A DNA stretch of 34,013 bases, from assembly GCA_028292285.1 (NCBI GenBank), contig JAQGMP010000043.1, positions 1 through 34,013 of the forward strand, given 5' to 3'. The position numbers and the translations under genes were made by a program. Source of the stretch: Variovorax sp. (GTDB taxonomy: Bacteria > Pseudomonadota > Gammaproteobacteria > Burkholderiales > Burkholderiaceae_C). The first letter of the stretch is position 1, and every line of letters starts with the position of its first letter. Below, piece by piece: positions 1 to 8,951 of this stretch. The notes under the pieces are model-generated. The model saw only the letters and a list, made by a program, of their open reading frames with translations, ran no database searches and was not told the origin of the DNA.

Positions 1-530
1 CGGGTGAACCCTTCGATGTTGTCGATGGTGCCGATCACAGGCATGCCCATCGGGTCTTTGCCCCAGATGGCGCGGTCGAGCAAATCACTGGAGCTATCTT
101 CCGGATCCTCGTCGTACTCGATGGCCTCTTGACGAATCACCTGCAGCTCGCGCTGCAATTCATCTTCGGGATAGGTGCTGTTCAAAACGATGTCGGCAGT
201 CATGCGCAGCAGCTGCTCCGCGTGCCGGCCGAGGCCGGTCATGAAGTAGCCGGTCGTGTCCTTGCCAGTGAACGCGTTGACGTCCGCTCCCAGCCGCTCG
301 GCATCCAGGTTGATCGCCTGCACGGAGCGGGTCGCGGTCCCTTTGAATGCCATGTGCTCCAGAACATGGCCGATGCCGTTGGTGACTGGCGTCTCGTCGC
401 GCGAGCCGACACGCAGGAACACGCCCACGCTGGCGCTCTGCACATGGGGCATGGCTATGGCGAGCAGCCTCACCCCGTTTGGAAGCGTACGAAGAATCGT
501 GGAGGTGCGCTCTGCTTGCAGCCGGGCCAT
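1..530 (-). CDS. M16 family (insulinase-like) zinc peptidase, N-terminal part, truncated by window edge
   Basis: Reverse-strand translation from ATG at 530: MARLQAERTSTILRTLPNGVRLLAIAMPHVQSASVGVFLRVGSRDETPVTNGIGHVLEHMAFKGTATRS...; inverted zinc motif HxxEH (HVLEH) and downstream DVNAFTGKDTTGYFMTGL typical of M16. Open to the window edge, hence absent from the ORF track. Confidence 0.93.
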   Translation of the reverse strand, partial: MARLQAERTSTILRTLPNGVRLLAIAMPHVQSASVGVFLRVGSRDETPVTNGIGHVLEHMAFKGTATRSVQAINLDAERLGADVNAFTGKDTTGYFMTGLGRHAEQLLRMTADIVLNSTYPEDELQRELQVIRQEAIEYDEDPEDSSSDLLDRAIWGKDPMGMPVIGTIDNIEGFT

Positions 531-533
531 GGC

Positions 534-791
534 TCAACGGCCCTCGGGCAGCAGCGCCCTGACACCAATGCCGTAGAGCGCGAGCAGCCCGAGCACGTGC
601 CCGACGGCGACACCGGGCTCACCCGCTTCGATGCGTCCGATGGTTTGGACGTGCACGCCAAGGCGCGCGGCCGCGGTGGCCTGGCCTTCGCCCGCCGCCG
701 ACCGGGCCAGCCTCGCCGCTGCTCCCATTTCCCGGATCGCGTGCAAGGCGTCGTCGCCGATGTCTGCCGAGATGCGCTTGCCTTGTGTCAT
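534..791 (-). CDS. XRE/HipB-like helix-turn-helix protein
   Basis: MTQGKRISADIGDDALHAIREMGAAARLARSAAGEGQATAAARLGVHVQTIGRIEAGEPGVAVGHVLGLLALYGIGVRALLPEGR; HTH pattern; ends 3 nt before the M16 start. ORF track start 845 possible; 791 chosen. Confidence 0.75.
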   Translation of the reverse strand: MTQGKRISADIGDDALHAIREMGAAARLARSAAGEGQATAAARLGVHVQTIGRIEAGEPGVAVGHVLGLLALYGIGVRALLPEGR

Positions 792-1431
792 GGGTGCATT
801 GTCGCCGGGGCCGCGGCGCGATCGGTGCCGTGATCCGGCTGCCATGGGCCGACCTGCCGCCCGTGCTTTTGCTGCAAAGGTACCAACCGCCGCAAAGTCA
901 GCTTTCCCAGGTTAACTCTGGACCGATTGCCGAAGCTCAGCTTGGGCATCCGCTCTTCCTGCTCCGGCAAGTGTCAACATCACGCGACGCCGAGGGCGGC
1001 CTCGAGCCGTTCCGAACGCAGGAATCGCAGCGCCAGCGTTGATGCGCCATCGAGGGAAGCCGCCGGCGCATTCAGCAGCAGTACAGCGGGCCCCGGCTCG
1101 GCGGGTTGTGGGGTCGGCGGTGGATTCGGCGGATCGGTCGGCGGTCGGATCGCTCGGTCGTGGTTTGCTCAGGGCTCGCCTACAATTTTGCTTCCGAACT
1201 TGTATGGCGGTAAATTCCCTCGCGGCGTCCTCGACTGCCACATGCGCGATGGCGCACGCTTCCGCCTTTTCACGGTCGCGCGCATCTCGCGGAACGTATG
1301 GCGCCCGTCAGGCTGCTCGCGTTCGAAAGCTGCCGTGAAAGCGGACCTTTTTTTGACGAACACGGACGATGTTTTCTCCATGTTCGCACGTTCATTTCCT
1401 TAGACAGGCTCCCTGCCGGGGCGGCTTCAAC

Positions 1432-2874
1432 ATGCTCAAACATTTTCGGGCCGAGTGGGCGCCGAGTATTCCGCGCGAGCTCATGGCAGGCGCGGTCGCC
1501 ACCTTCGCGCTGATCCCCGAGGTCATTGCTTTTTCGTTCGTCGCCGGCGTCGACCCCGCGGTCGGATTGTTCGCATCCTTCGTCATCAGCATCGTGATCG
1601 CTTTCGCCGGAGGCAGACCTGCGATGGTGTCCGCCGCGGCGGGCTCGGTCGCATTGGTGGCCGCGCCGCTCGTGCACGCGCACGGCGTACAGTATCTTTT
1701 TGCGGCGGGCATTCTTGCGGGCGCAGTACAGATCCTTTTCGGCTGGCTGAGGCTCGGCGTGTTGATGCGCTTCGTGTCGGACTCGGTGCGTACCGGCTTC
1801 GTCAACGCACTGGCCATCCTCATTTTCTCGGCTCAGATGCCGCACCTCATCGGCGCCAATGGCGCAACCTGGGCGATGGTCGGGCTCGGGCTGCTGGTGA
1901 TCTATGGTTTGCCCAAAATCACGTCCGCGGTTCCCTCGCCGTTGATTTGCATCGTGGTGCTGACGATCGTGGCGCACTGGATGCATCTGCCCCTGAAGAC
2001 AGTCGCCGATCTGGGCCTGCTACCCGAGGCCCTGCCGGCTTTCGCTTTGCCCGCCGTCCCCTTTTCGATCGAGACATTGCGACTGATCGCGCTTCCGGCG
2101 TTGGCCATCGCAATGGTCGGATTGCTCGAATCGATGATGACGGCCAGCGTCGTCGACGAGTCGACCGATACGCCCAGTTCGAAGAACCGGGAGTGCAGCG
2201 GTCTTGGGATCGCGAACGTGGCTGCCAGCCTGTTCGGCGGCATCGCCGGGTGCGGGATGATCGGCCAGACCGTGAGCAACGTGCGCTATGGCGGCCGCGG
2301 CCGGCTGTCCACCTTGTTCGCCGGCGCGTTCCTCCTGATTCTCATGGTGCTGCTGAAGCCGTGGGTGGCACAGGTACCGGTCGCTGCGTTGGTGGCGATC
2401 ATGGTGATGGTCTCCGCGTCCACGCTGGACTGGCGCTCGGCACGGGCTGTATGGCGTCATCCGAAGTTGTCGAGTCTCGTCATGCTCGCCACTGTCGCCG
2501 TGACGGTCGCAACGGCCAACCTCGCGGCCGGTGTCGCGGTCGGCGTGATGTTGAGCGGGGTGTTTTTTACCTTCAAGGTTTCGCGGCTCCTGACGGTGGC
2601 ACGAACGGGAGAAGAGGTGCTCCTGTACCAGGTTTCCGGGCAGGTCTTTTTCGCATCGGCGGATTTGTTGGTCGATTCGTTCGATGTACGAGAGATCGAG
2701 GGCCGGCCCGTCGCCATCGAACTGAGCCAGGCCCATTTCTGGGACATCACCGCCGTCAACGCGTTGGACAAGATCTGCCAGCGCCTGCGCAAGCACGGCA
2801 GCGTCGTCGAGGTGTCGGGAATGAACGAGCAAAGTCGGGCGCTGCTGTGCAAGGTCGACCTCGCCGTCGAGTAG
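1432..2874 (+). CDS. SulP family inorganic anion transporter with C-terminal STAS domain
   Basis: MLKHFRAEWAPSIPRELMAGAVATFALIPEVIAFSFVAGVDPAVGLFASF...; many TM segments; C-terminal VAIELSQAHFWDITAVNALDKICQRLRKHGSVVEVSGMN is STAS-like. Confidence 0.92.
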   Translation: MLKHFRAEWAPSIPRELMAGAVATFALIPEVIAFSFVAGVDPAVGLFASFVISIVIAFAGGRPAMVSAAAGSVALVAAPLVHAHGVQYLFAAGILAGAVQILFGWLRLGVLMRFVSDSVRTGFVNALAILIFSAQMPHLIGANGATWAMVGLGLLVIYGLPKITSAVPSPLICIVVLTIVAHWMHLPLKTVADLGLLPEALPAFALPAVPFSIETLRLIALPALAIAMVGLLESMMTASVVDESTDTPSSKNRECSGLGIANVAASLFGGIAGCGMIGQTVSNVRYGGRGRLSTLFAGAFLLILMVLLKPWVAQVPVAALVAIMVMVSASTLDWRSARAVWRHPKLSSLVMLATVAVTVATANLAAGVAVGVMLSGVFFTFKVSRLLTVARTGEEVLLYQVSGQVFFASADLLVDSFDVREIEGRPVAIELSQAHFWDITAVNALDKICQRLRKHGSVVEVSGMNEQSRALLCKVDLAVE

Positions 2875-3225
2875 ACGACCCGTGACGTCCAGCCGTGTCA
2901 CTCGAACATCCGCCAAGTTCGCCAGAGCAGCCGCCCGGACGCTGCCGGCCAGCACAGCGAACGGCCGGACACAAGATTCAGCGCAACGACAAGGCAGGTA
3001 CTTGCTCGAGATCGCGAAGAAACGGCAATGACCGTGCGCTCGGGGCACCTTGATAGCCCCAATTCTTGAGCTTCGTCGAGCCGGGGCTGGTGTCGCATCC
3101 GGCGACGAGCTCGGTCGACAGCGCGCGGCTCCTCCTGCCGGCATAGTCCTCGCCGCCCTGTCGGCCACCTTCGATGGCCGCGTCTCAGAAAAATCGGAGC
3201 GCTCATCGTTCTGAGTGCCATTCTT

Positions 3226-3241
3226 GTGGAAGCGTTTCCGC
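3226..3241. promoter_or_regulatory. LacI-family operator-like palindrome (GGAAGCGTTTCC)
   Basis: tGTGGAAGCGTTTCCGC, near-palindrome centred on CG at 3233-3234, upstream of a cluster encoding a LacI regulator. Confidence 0.65.
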
Positions 3242-3283
3242 ACTCGGCGTTCGCAGGTTCACCGTCGCTGAGGGTAATCACCG

Positions 3284-3298
3284 TAGAAACGTTTCCAC
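3284..3298. promoter_or_regulatory. LacI-family operator-like palindrome (GAAACGTTTC)
   Basis: taGAAACGTTTCCaca; perfect 10-bp palindrome GAAACGTTTC centred on CG at 3290-3291; 57 bp centre-to-centre from the first site. Confidence 0.7.
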
Positions 3299-3319
3299 AA
3301 TTTGAGCAAAACTTGACGC

Positions 3320-3940
3320 ATGAATGGTTCCGCCGCCCGTCCCCTTGCTGTCTCCACACGCCTGCCCCTGCGCCCACCACCCTACGAGCCCGAGGTCGCG
3401 GCCGCGGTGCAAAGCACCGCCTTCCAGGGCTTGTCGCCGCTGAACCTGCGGCTGGCGCTCGCCCATCATCCGAAACTTGGCCCGACATTCCAGGCCATGG
3501 CTCACGTGGTGCTGTTCAAGTGCGCGCTGCCCGAGCGCGACCGCGAGATCGCCATCATCCGCACCGGTGCGCTGACACGATCCGAGTACGAATGGGGCAT
3601 GCACGTGAGCATCTACGCCGGCAAGTGCGGGCTCAGCGTCGATCAGGTCGGTGAACTGACGCACAGCGACGGTTGGAACCGCTTGACCGACCCCCTGTGG
3701 AGCGAGTCCGATCGCCTGATAGTGCGCATGGCGGACGAATTGCATCACCACTCCACGGTGTCCGATGCAACGTGGCACGCACTCGGCGCGACCTGGCCGC
3801 AGGACCAGGTCATCGAACTCATCTTTGCGGCGAGCTTCTATCACATGGCGGCCTTTTTTCTGAACGCCGCCGCCGTGCCACTCGAAGAGGGTGCTGCGCG
3901 CTTTGCCAGTCCGATGGCACAGGCGAGCGTGGCCGCGTGA
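3320..3940 (+). CDS. Carboxymuconolactone decarboxylase (CMD/AhpD-like) family protein
   Basis: ...LRLALAHHPKLGPTFQAMAHVVLFKCALPERDREIAIIRTGALTRSEYEWGMHVSIYAGKCGLS...; CMD-like pattern RE.AI.R......YEW..H. Confidence 0.9.
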   Translation: MNGSAARPLAVSTRLPLRPPPYEPEVAAAVQSTAFQGLSPLNLRLALAHHPKLGPTFQAMAHVVLFKCALPERDREIAIIRTGALTRSEYEWGMHVSIYAGKCGLSVDQVGELTHSDGWNRLTDPLWSESDRLIVRMADELHHHSTVSDATWHALGATWPQDQVIELIFAASFYHMAAFFLNAAAVPLEEGAARFASPMAQASVAA

Positions 3941-4992
3941 AGGCGAAGATCACCATCCGCGAAGTGGCCAAGGCCGCCGGGGTCGCTGTCGGCACCGCTT
4001 CCCGCGCACTCAACCGCAGCGGTCGCGTCAGCGAGCACGCGATCGCCGCCGTCGACCGAGCGGCACGCGAGTTGGGCTACACCCCGGACGCCGTGGCGCA
4101 GAGCATGCGCACGCGCTCGACGGGCGTGGTCGGGCTGCTGGTGTCCGACCTGGCCAATCCCTTGTACGCACGGATCATCACAGCCGTGGAGTCGCGCCTG
4201 CTCACCGCGGGCTACGCCTTGCTGGTGGCTAGCACTCACAACGACGGCCTGCGCGAGAAGACGCTGGTTGACCTGTTTCGCCGCCGCCGCGTAGATGGCC
4301 TCATCCTCGGCCCCTGCCAGGTGGAGGCGCCGGCGTACCTTGACCTGCTGGCCGCGGACGGTCCCGTGGTCGCGCTGGATCGCGACTTCCAAGGCGACAA
4401 CGCTGGCGTGCACGTCGATCATCACCACGGCGCGCTGCAGGCCACGCGTTACCTGCTCAACCTGGGCCACACGCGCATCGCCCTGATGACACCCGGCAGC
4501 GTGTTGCGTCCGGGGCGCGAGCGCATCGCTGGCTACCGCGACGCCTTTGCCGAGCGCGGCCTGCAACCGGAAGCGAAGCTGATCCGAGCCGAGAAGTCCG
4601 CCATGGACTTCGCTTTCAGCGAGGCCCTCTCGCTGCTCGGATCGCCCTGCGCCCCCACGGCCTTCCTGTGCCTGGGCACGCGCATCCTGTCGGGCGTCCT
4701 GCAGGCGCTGCGCCACTCCGGCCGCACGGCACCTGACGACGTGAGCGTCGTGAGCATCGGCGACACGGATCTGTCCCAACTCTTCAGCCCCGCCATCACG
4801 TCGCTGACCTGGGATCTGGAGGCCGTGGGAACCGCAGTGGCCGAACTGCTGCTGCGCCGGCTTGACCGATCGGTGCCGCTGGAGCCAGAACGCATTCTGC
4901 TCACGACCCAGATGGTGCTGCGCGAGTCCTGCGGTCCGTTGGCCCGGGCGGTTGCGCGCCGCCCCACCCCGCGCAGGATCAGGACGGCATGA
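3937..4992 (+). CDS. LacI family transcriptional regulator
   Basis: GTG start overlapping the preceding stop (GTGA): MKAKITIREVAKAAGVAVGTASRALNRSGRVSEHAIAAVDRAARELGYTPDAVAQSMRTRSTGVVGLLVSDLANPLYARII...; canonical LacI HTH and periplasmic-binding-like core. Confidence 0.96.
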   Translation: MKAKITIREVAKAAGVAVGTASRALNRSGRVSEHAIAAVDRAARELGYTPDAVAQSMRTRSTGVVGLLVSDLANPLYARIITAVESRLLTAGYALLVASTHNDGLREKTLVDLFRRRRVDGLILGPCQVEAPAYLDLLAADGPVVALDRDFQGDNAGVHVDHHHGALQATRYLLNLGHTRIALMTPGSVLRPGRERIAGYRDAFAERGLQPEAKLIRAEKSAMDFAFSEALSLLGSPCAPTAFLCLGTRILSGVLQALRHSGRTAPDDVSVVSIGDTDLSQLFSPAITSLTWDLEAVGTAVAELLLRRLDRSVPLEPERILLTTQMVLRESCGPLARAVARRPTPRRIRTA

Positions 4993-5771
4993 CCGGGCGG
5001 CTCCATAAGAAGGTGATCCTGGTTGTCGGCGCCGGCTCCGTTGGCCAGGACATCAGCAATGGGGCGGCCTGCGCCGTGACGTTCGCGCGCGAGGGCGCCG
5101 CGGTGCTCTGTGCCGACCGCTCGCTGGCGGCGGCCAACGAATCGGTGCGACGAATCGAGGAGATCGGGGGCGTCGCCGAGCCCTTCGAAGCCGACGTGCG
5201 CAACGCGGTGCAGATCCGAGCCATGGTCGAACACGCGCTGGCGCGCCACGGGCGGATCGACGTGCTGCACCACAACGTGGGCATCGAGGAGTTCGGCGAA
5301 CTGGTGCACGTCACCGAGGAATCCTGGGATCGCGTCCATGCGATCAACCTCAAAGGCCCGATGCTGACCGCGCGCGAAGTCGTGCCCCACATGATCCGCC
5401 AGGGCGGTGGTTCGATCATCAACATCTCGTCCATCGCCAGCCGCAAGTGGAGCCCGATGCAGTTCCTCTCGTACAGCACCTCCAAGGCGGCGTTGAACCA
5501 CATGACACGGGTCGTGGCGCGCCAGTACGCGCAGCACCAAGTGCGTTGCAACGTGATCGTGCCGGGGCTGATCGACACCCCGCATGCGGCCGCACTCTAC
5601 GAGGATGCCCGGGAGGCCGAAGTCGGCCGCGCGACGCGCAACGCGCGCTGTCCGATGGGTCGCCAGGGTTCCGCCTGGGACGTGGCCAATGCCGCTCTGT
5701 TCCTCGCCTCCGACGAATCGAGCTACGTCACCGGGCTCGAGCTCGTGGTTGACGGCGGGCTCTCGCTCTAG
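4989..5771 (+). CDS. SDR family oxidoreductase
   Basis: MTGRLHKKVILVVGAGSVGQDISNGAACAVTFAREGAAVLCADRS...HHNVG...INISSIASRK...YSTSKAAL...YVTGLELVVDGGLSL; YxxxK active site; ATGA overlap with lacI-like gene. Confidence 0.95.
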   Translation: MTGRLHKKVILVVGAGSVGQDISNGAACAVTFAREGAAVLCADRSLAAANESVRRIEEIGGVAEPFEADVRNAVQIRAMVEHALARHGRIDVLHHNVGIEEFGELVHVTEESWDRVHAINLKGPMLTAREVVPHMIRQGGGSIINISSIASRKWSPMQFLSYSTSKAALNHMTRVVARQYAQHQVRCNVIVPGLIDTPHAAALYEDAREAEVGRATRNARCPMGRQGSAWDVANAALFLASDESSYVTGLELVVDGGLSL

Positions 5772-5801
5772 TCACTTACTGAACAACAAGGAGACAACAC
5801 C

Positions 5802-6779
5802 ATGCGCAAGCTATTGATGGCCGTGCTCGGCGGCCTCGCGTTGACCGTCCAGGCGCAAGCCCAAGGCACCGGAGACTATCCGACGCGACCCATCCGCTTC
5901 ATCCTGATCTCGGCCGCCGGCAGTGGCGGTGACACGCTCGGCCGGTTGCTGGCCGACAAGATGGCGCCCCTCATCAAAGGCACCTTCGTGCTGGACAACA
6001 AGCCCGGGGCCAGCGGCGCCATCGCCGCCTCTGACATCGCCCGGGCGGCACCGGACGGCTACACCATCGGCATTGGCGGCGCCACCACCCACGTGCTGCT
6101 GCCCGCGAGCAACCCCAAGCTGTCCTACGACTCAGTCAAGGACTTCGCTCCCATCGGGCAGGTCGGCACCGCCTCGATCCTGTTGATCGCAACCAATGAC
6201 TTTCCGGCGAGCAACGTCAAGGAGCTGGTGGCGCTGTCGAAGAAGTCTCCGGGAAGCGTGCAGTACGCAAGCTGGGGTGTCGGCTCCACTGGCCATTTCT
6301 GCGGTGAGTTGCTCAATCTGCGAACGCAGGCGCACATGAGCCACATCCCCTACAAGTCGGTGGTGCAGATCCAGACCGACATGCTGGGCGGCCACATCAA
6401 GCTGGCCTATGTCGACATGGCCTCGGGCTCACCCATGGTGAAGGCGGGCAAGGTGAAGGCCATCACCGCCTGCACCTCGCGCTCGCCGAGCCTGCCCGAC
6501 GTCGCGAGCTACGACGACGAAGGCATCGACTTCGCCGGCAAACGCATGGGCGCGCTGCGCTGGGCGCTCTATGCACCGGCCGCGACGCCCAAACCGATCG
6601 TCGACAAACTCTCTGCCGCGCTCAAGCAGGTCGTCGAAATGCCTGATGTCAAGGCGCGCCTGCTCGACCTCGGGATCACGTCCGCCTACGTCGGTGGCGA
6701 CGAGTTGCGCAGCATGACCGCCGCGGACATCGAGAGCTGGAAGCAGATCGCCAAGGCAGCGAACATCACCAATGAATGA
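5802..6779 (+). CDS. Tripartite tricarboxylate transporter (Bug/TctC) family extracytoplasmic solute-binding protein
   Basis: MRKLLMAVLGGLALTVQAQAQGTGDYPTRPIRFILISAAGSGGDTLGRLLADKM...GTFVLDNKPGASGAIAASDIARAAPDGYTIGIG...; signal peptide and Bug-type PTRPIR / NKPGASG motifs. Confidence 0.95.
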   Translation: MRKLLMAVLGGLALTVQAQAQGTGDYPTRPIRFILISAAGSGGDTLGRLLADKMAPLIKGTFVLDNKPGASGAIAASDIARAAPDGYTIGIGGATTHVLLPASNPKLSYDSVKDFAPIGQVGTASILLIATNDFPASNVKELVALSKKSPGSVQYASWGVGSTGHFCGELLNLRTQAHMSHIPYKSVVQIQTDMLGGHIKLAYVDMASGSPMVKAGKVKAITACTSRSPSLPDVASYDDEGIDFAGKRMGALRWALYAPAATPKPIVDKLSAALKQVVEMPDVKARLLDLGITSAYVGGDELRSMTAADIESWKQIAKAANITNE

Positions 6780-7542
6780 CGTCGTGACGACCCCGCTGTT
6801 GCAAGGCCGCGTGGCGGTCATCACCGGCGCCTCCCGCGTGCGTGGCATCGGTCTGGCGACCGCGCGCCTGTTTGCGCAGCACGGCGCACGGGTCGCGCTG
6901 CTCGACCTGGACGAAGGCGAAGCCAGCGCCGCCGCGCAGACACTCGGCCCGCAGCATTTCGGCGCTGGCTGCGACGTGCGCGATGCCGCAGCCTGTATAG
7001 CAGCGGTCCAGCGGGTGCGCCACTGGGCCGGCCGCATTGATGTGCTGGTCAACAATGCCGCCATCACCCAGAAGCGCGGCCTGCTGGAGGTGACCGCGGA
7101 CGACTTCGAGCAGGTGGTCTCGATCGCGCTGCGCGGCTCGTTCCAGATGTCGCAATGCGTGATCCCGGCCATGGTGGAGCAAGGCCGCGGCTCGATCATC
7201 TCGATCTCGTCGATGTCGGCACAGCAAGGCGGCGGCGTGTTCGGCGGCAGCCATTACTGCGCCGCCAAAGCCGGCGTGCTGGGCTTCACCCGCGCAATGG
7301 CCAAAGAGTTCGGGCCGCAGGGCATCCGCGCCAACGCCATCACCCCGGGCCTGATCATGACGGACTTCTCGCGCGGTGCGAATTCCGACGAGAACAAACA
7401 CGCGCTCGGCAAGACCTATCCGCTGGGACGCGTGGGCAAGCCCGAAGACATCGCGGGGGCCTGCCTCTACCTCGCCTCGGACCTGTCATCGTTCGTCACG
7501 GGCGCCACCCTCGACGTCAACGGCGGCGCCTACATGCGCTGA
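6772..7542 (+). CDS. SDR family oxidoreductase
   Basis: MNDVVTTPLLQGRVAVITGASRVRGIGLATARLFAQHGARVALLDLD...LVNNAAIT...SISSMSAQQGG...HYCAAKAGVLGF...; TGxxxxxGIG, NNA, YxxxK; overlaps the preceding stop by 8 nt. Confidence 0.96.
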   Translation: MNDVVTTPLLQGRVAVITGASRVRGIGLATARLFAQHGARVALLDLDEGEASAAAQTLGPQHFGAGCDVRDAAACIAAVQRVRHWAGRIDVLVNNAAITQKRGLLEVTADDFEQVVSIALRGSFQMSQCVIPAMVEQGRGSIISISSMSAQQGGGVFGGSHYCAAKAGVLGFTRAMAKEFGPQGIRANAITPGLIMTDFSRGANSDENKHALGKTYPLGRVGKPEDIAGACLYLASDLSSFVTGATLDVNGGAYMR

Positions 7543-7565
7543 GCCTCACACAAGGAGTAGATTTC

Positions 7566-8123
7566 ATGAGCATGTTGTTCGGCGGTGTCCGCCAGGTCGG
7601 GTATGTGGTGCGCGACATCGAAAAGGCCATGGACCACTGGGCGCGCACCCTTGGGGTTGGCCCGTGGTTCTACAAGGAGGCGGTTGGCACCACAGAGTTC
7701 AAGTACTACGGCAAGCCGTCCCGCTTGCCACAACTGTCCATCGCGCTGGCCAACTCCGGCGACCTGCAGATCGAGTTGATCCAGCAGCGCGACGACGCCC
7801 CCTCGCTCTACCTGGACTCGCTCAATCGTGGCGGTGAAGGTGCGCAGCACCTGGCCTATTGGACCGACAGCGGCTTTGACGAGAACGTGACCCGGCTGCT
7901 GTCCCTCGGTTACGTGGAGGGCCACAGTGGCCGCATGGGCACACGTGGGCGCTTCGCTTACTTCGTCCACCCCGATTTGCCCGGTGGCATGTTCGAAATA
8001 TCCGAGATGGCTGGCGGCAAGGGGGAATATTTCCGCGAGATCCGCAACGCAGCCGAGTCTTGGGACGGCGGAAAGCCAATCCGGCGCATGGTGGCCGGCA
8101 GCACCACGGTCACGCTGCCATGA
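7566..8123 (+). CDS. VOC (glyoxalase/bleomycin-resistance fold) family protein
   Basis: MSMLFGGVRQVGYVVRDIEKAMDHWARTLGVGPWFYKE...GDLQIELIQQRDDAPSLYLDSLNRGGEGAQHLAYWT...; canonical VOC start and metal-ligand-like pattern. Confidence 0.92.
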   Translation: MSMLFGGVRQVGYVVRDIEKAMDHWARTLGVGPWFYKEAVGTTEFKYYGKPSRLPQLSIALANSGDLQIELIQQRDDAPSLYLDSLNRGGEGAQHLAYWTDSGFDENVTRLLSLGYVEGHSGRMGTRGRFAYFVHPDLPGGMFEISEMAGGKGEYFREIRNAAESWDGGKPIRRMVAGSTTVTLP

Positions 8124-8638
8124 GCAGCACCGCTCCAACCGCGTCAGTCGCAATCGCATCTGCCGCATCCGCCGCACCTTGCCCGCCCATCGAGCTTTCA
8201 GCGACGCAGGGCGCGTTGCAGGCCGCCCGGATCCGGACAGTACGAGAGCACATGGCCCTCGAATGCACGCGCGAATGGGACCGTGTCATCGCCACCTTTG
8301 CGCATCCCCGCTACGAGATGCACGGCAGCGGCGCGGTCTTCGACGGAGAGCAGGCGGTGCGTGGCTATTTCGACAGTTCACGCACGCCCTTCCCCGACCT
8401 TGCCAACGAAGTCATCGCGATCGCCGCTGACCAGGAAACCGTCCTGGTCGAGTTCTGGCTCAGCGGAACGCATCTCGGACCGTTGCAGGCAAATGGTCAG
8501 GTGTTCGAAGCCACCGGCCGGACATTCCGCATCCGGATGGCAGCCACATTCGAATTTGCGCCCTACTCCGACAAAATCGTTTGCGAGCGCCCATACTCCG
8601 CGCCGGACGCCAAGCTGCGGGCGCTTGGCTTGGCCTAA
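8120..8638 (+). CDS. SnoaL-like / ester cyclase (NTF2-like) family protein
   Basis: ATGA overlap with VOC gene; ...TREWDRVIATFAHPRYEMHGSGAVFDGEQAVRGYFDSSRTPFPDLANEVIAIAADQETVLVEFWLSGTHLGPL...; SnoaL pattern. Confidence 0.85.
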   Translation: MSSTAPTASVAIASAASAAPCPPIELSATQGALQAARIRTVREHMALECTREWDRVIATFAHPRYEMHGSGAVFDGEQAVRGYFDSSRTPFPDLANEVIAIAADQETVLVEFWLSGTHLGPLQANGQVFEATGRTFRIRMAATFEFAPYSDKIVCERPYSAPDAKLRALGLA

Positions 8639-8951
8639 AAAATCGCATCCGCTGACGGTTGTCACCGCTGCACATTCATGCCATGTGATTGCTGGCAAGC
8701 ACGCGCGTTCTCCAGGAACTGAGTGCCTCGCGCGCCTTCGTTCCTCGGACACACGATCGGGGCGGACAAACGGTTTGCGATGCCAACGCTCGCGGCAACG
8801 TGGCGCGACGTTCGCCTCAAGAACCGCAGCGAGCGCGGTTCCGCCTGCCGCGGTCCAGTGCAAGGGCGCGGTATTGCGCGGCATGCGAAAGTGACGTCCG
8901 TCCTTTTTTTCTCAGGAAGCCCCAAATCATGTGCGTGATTGAACGCAAGTC

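Noticed and set aside
129-833. 234-aa + strand ORF over the M16/XRE genes
   Set aside because: Shadow of the reverse-strand M16 and XRE reading frames; no coherent motif.
2020-3243. 407-aa reverse ORF opposite SulP
   Set aside because: Antisense of a well-supported SulP gene in GC-rich DNA; low-complexity R/H/A-rich translation with no family resemblance.
3841-5585. Long antisense ORFs (312 aa, 350 aa) opposite the LacI and SDR genes
   Set aside because: Typical GC-rich shadow ORFs; the + strand products are clear family members.
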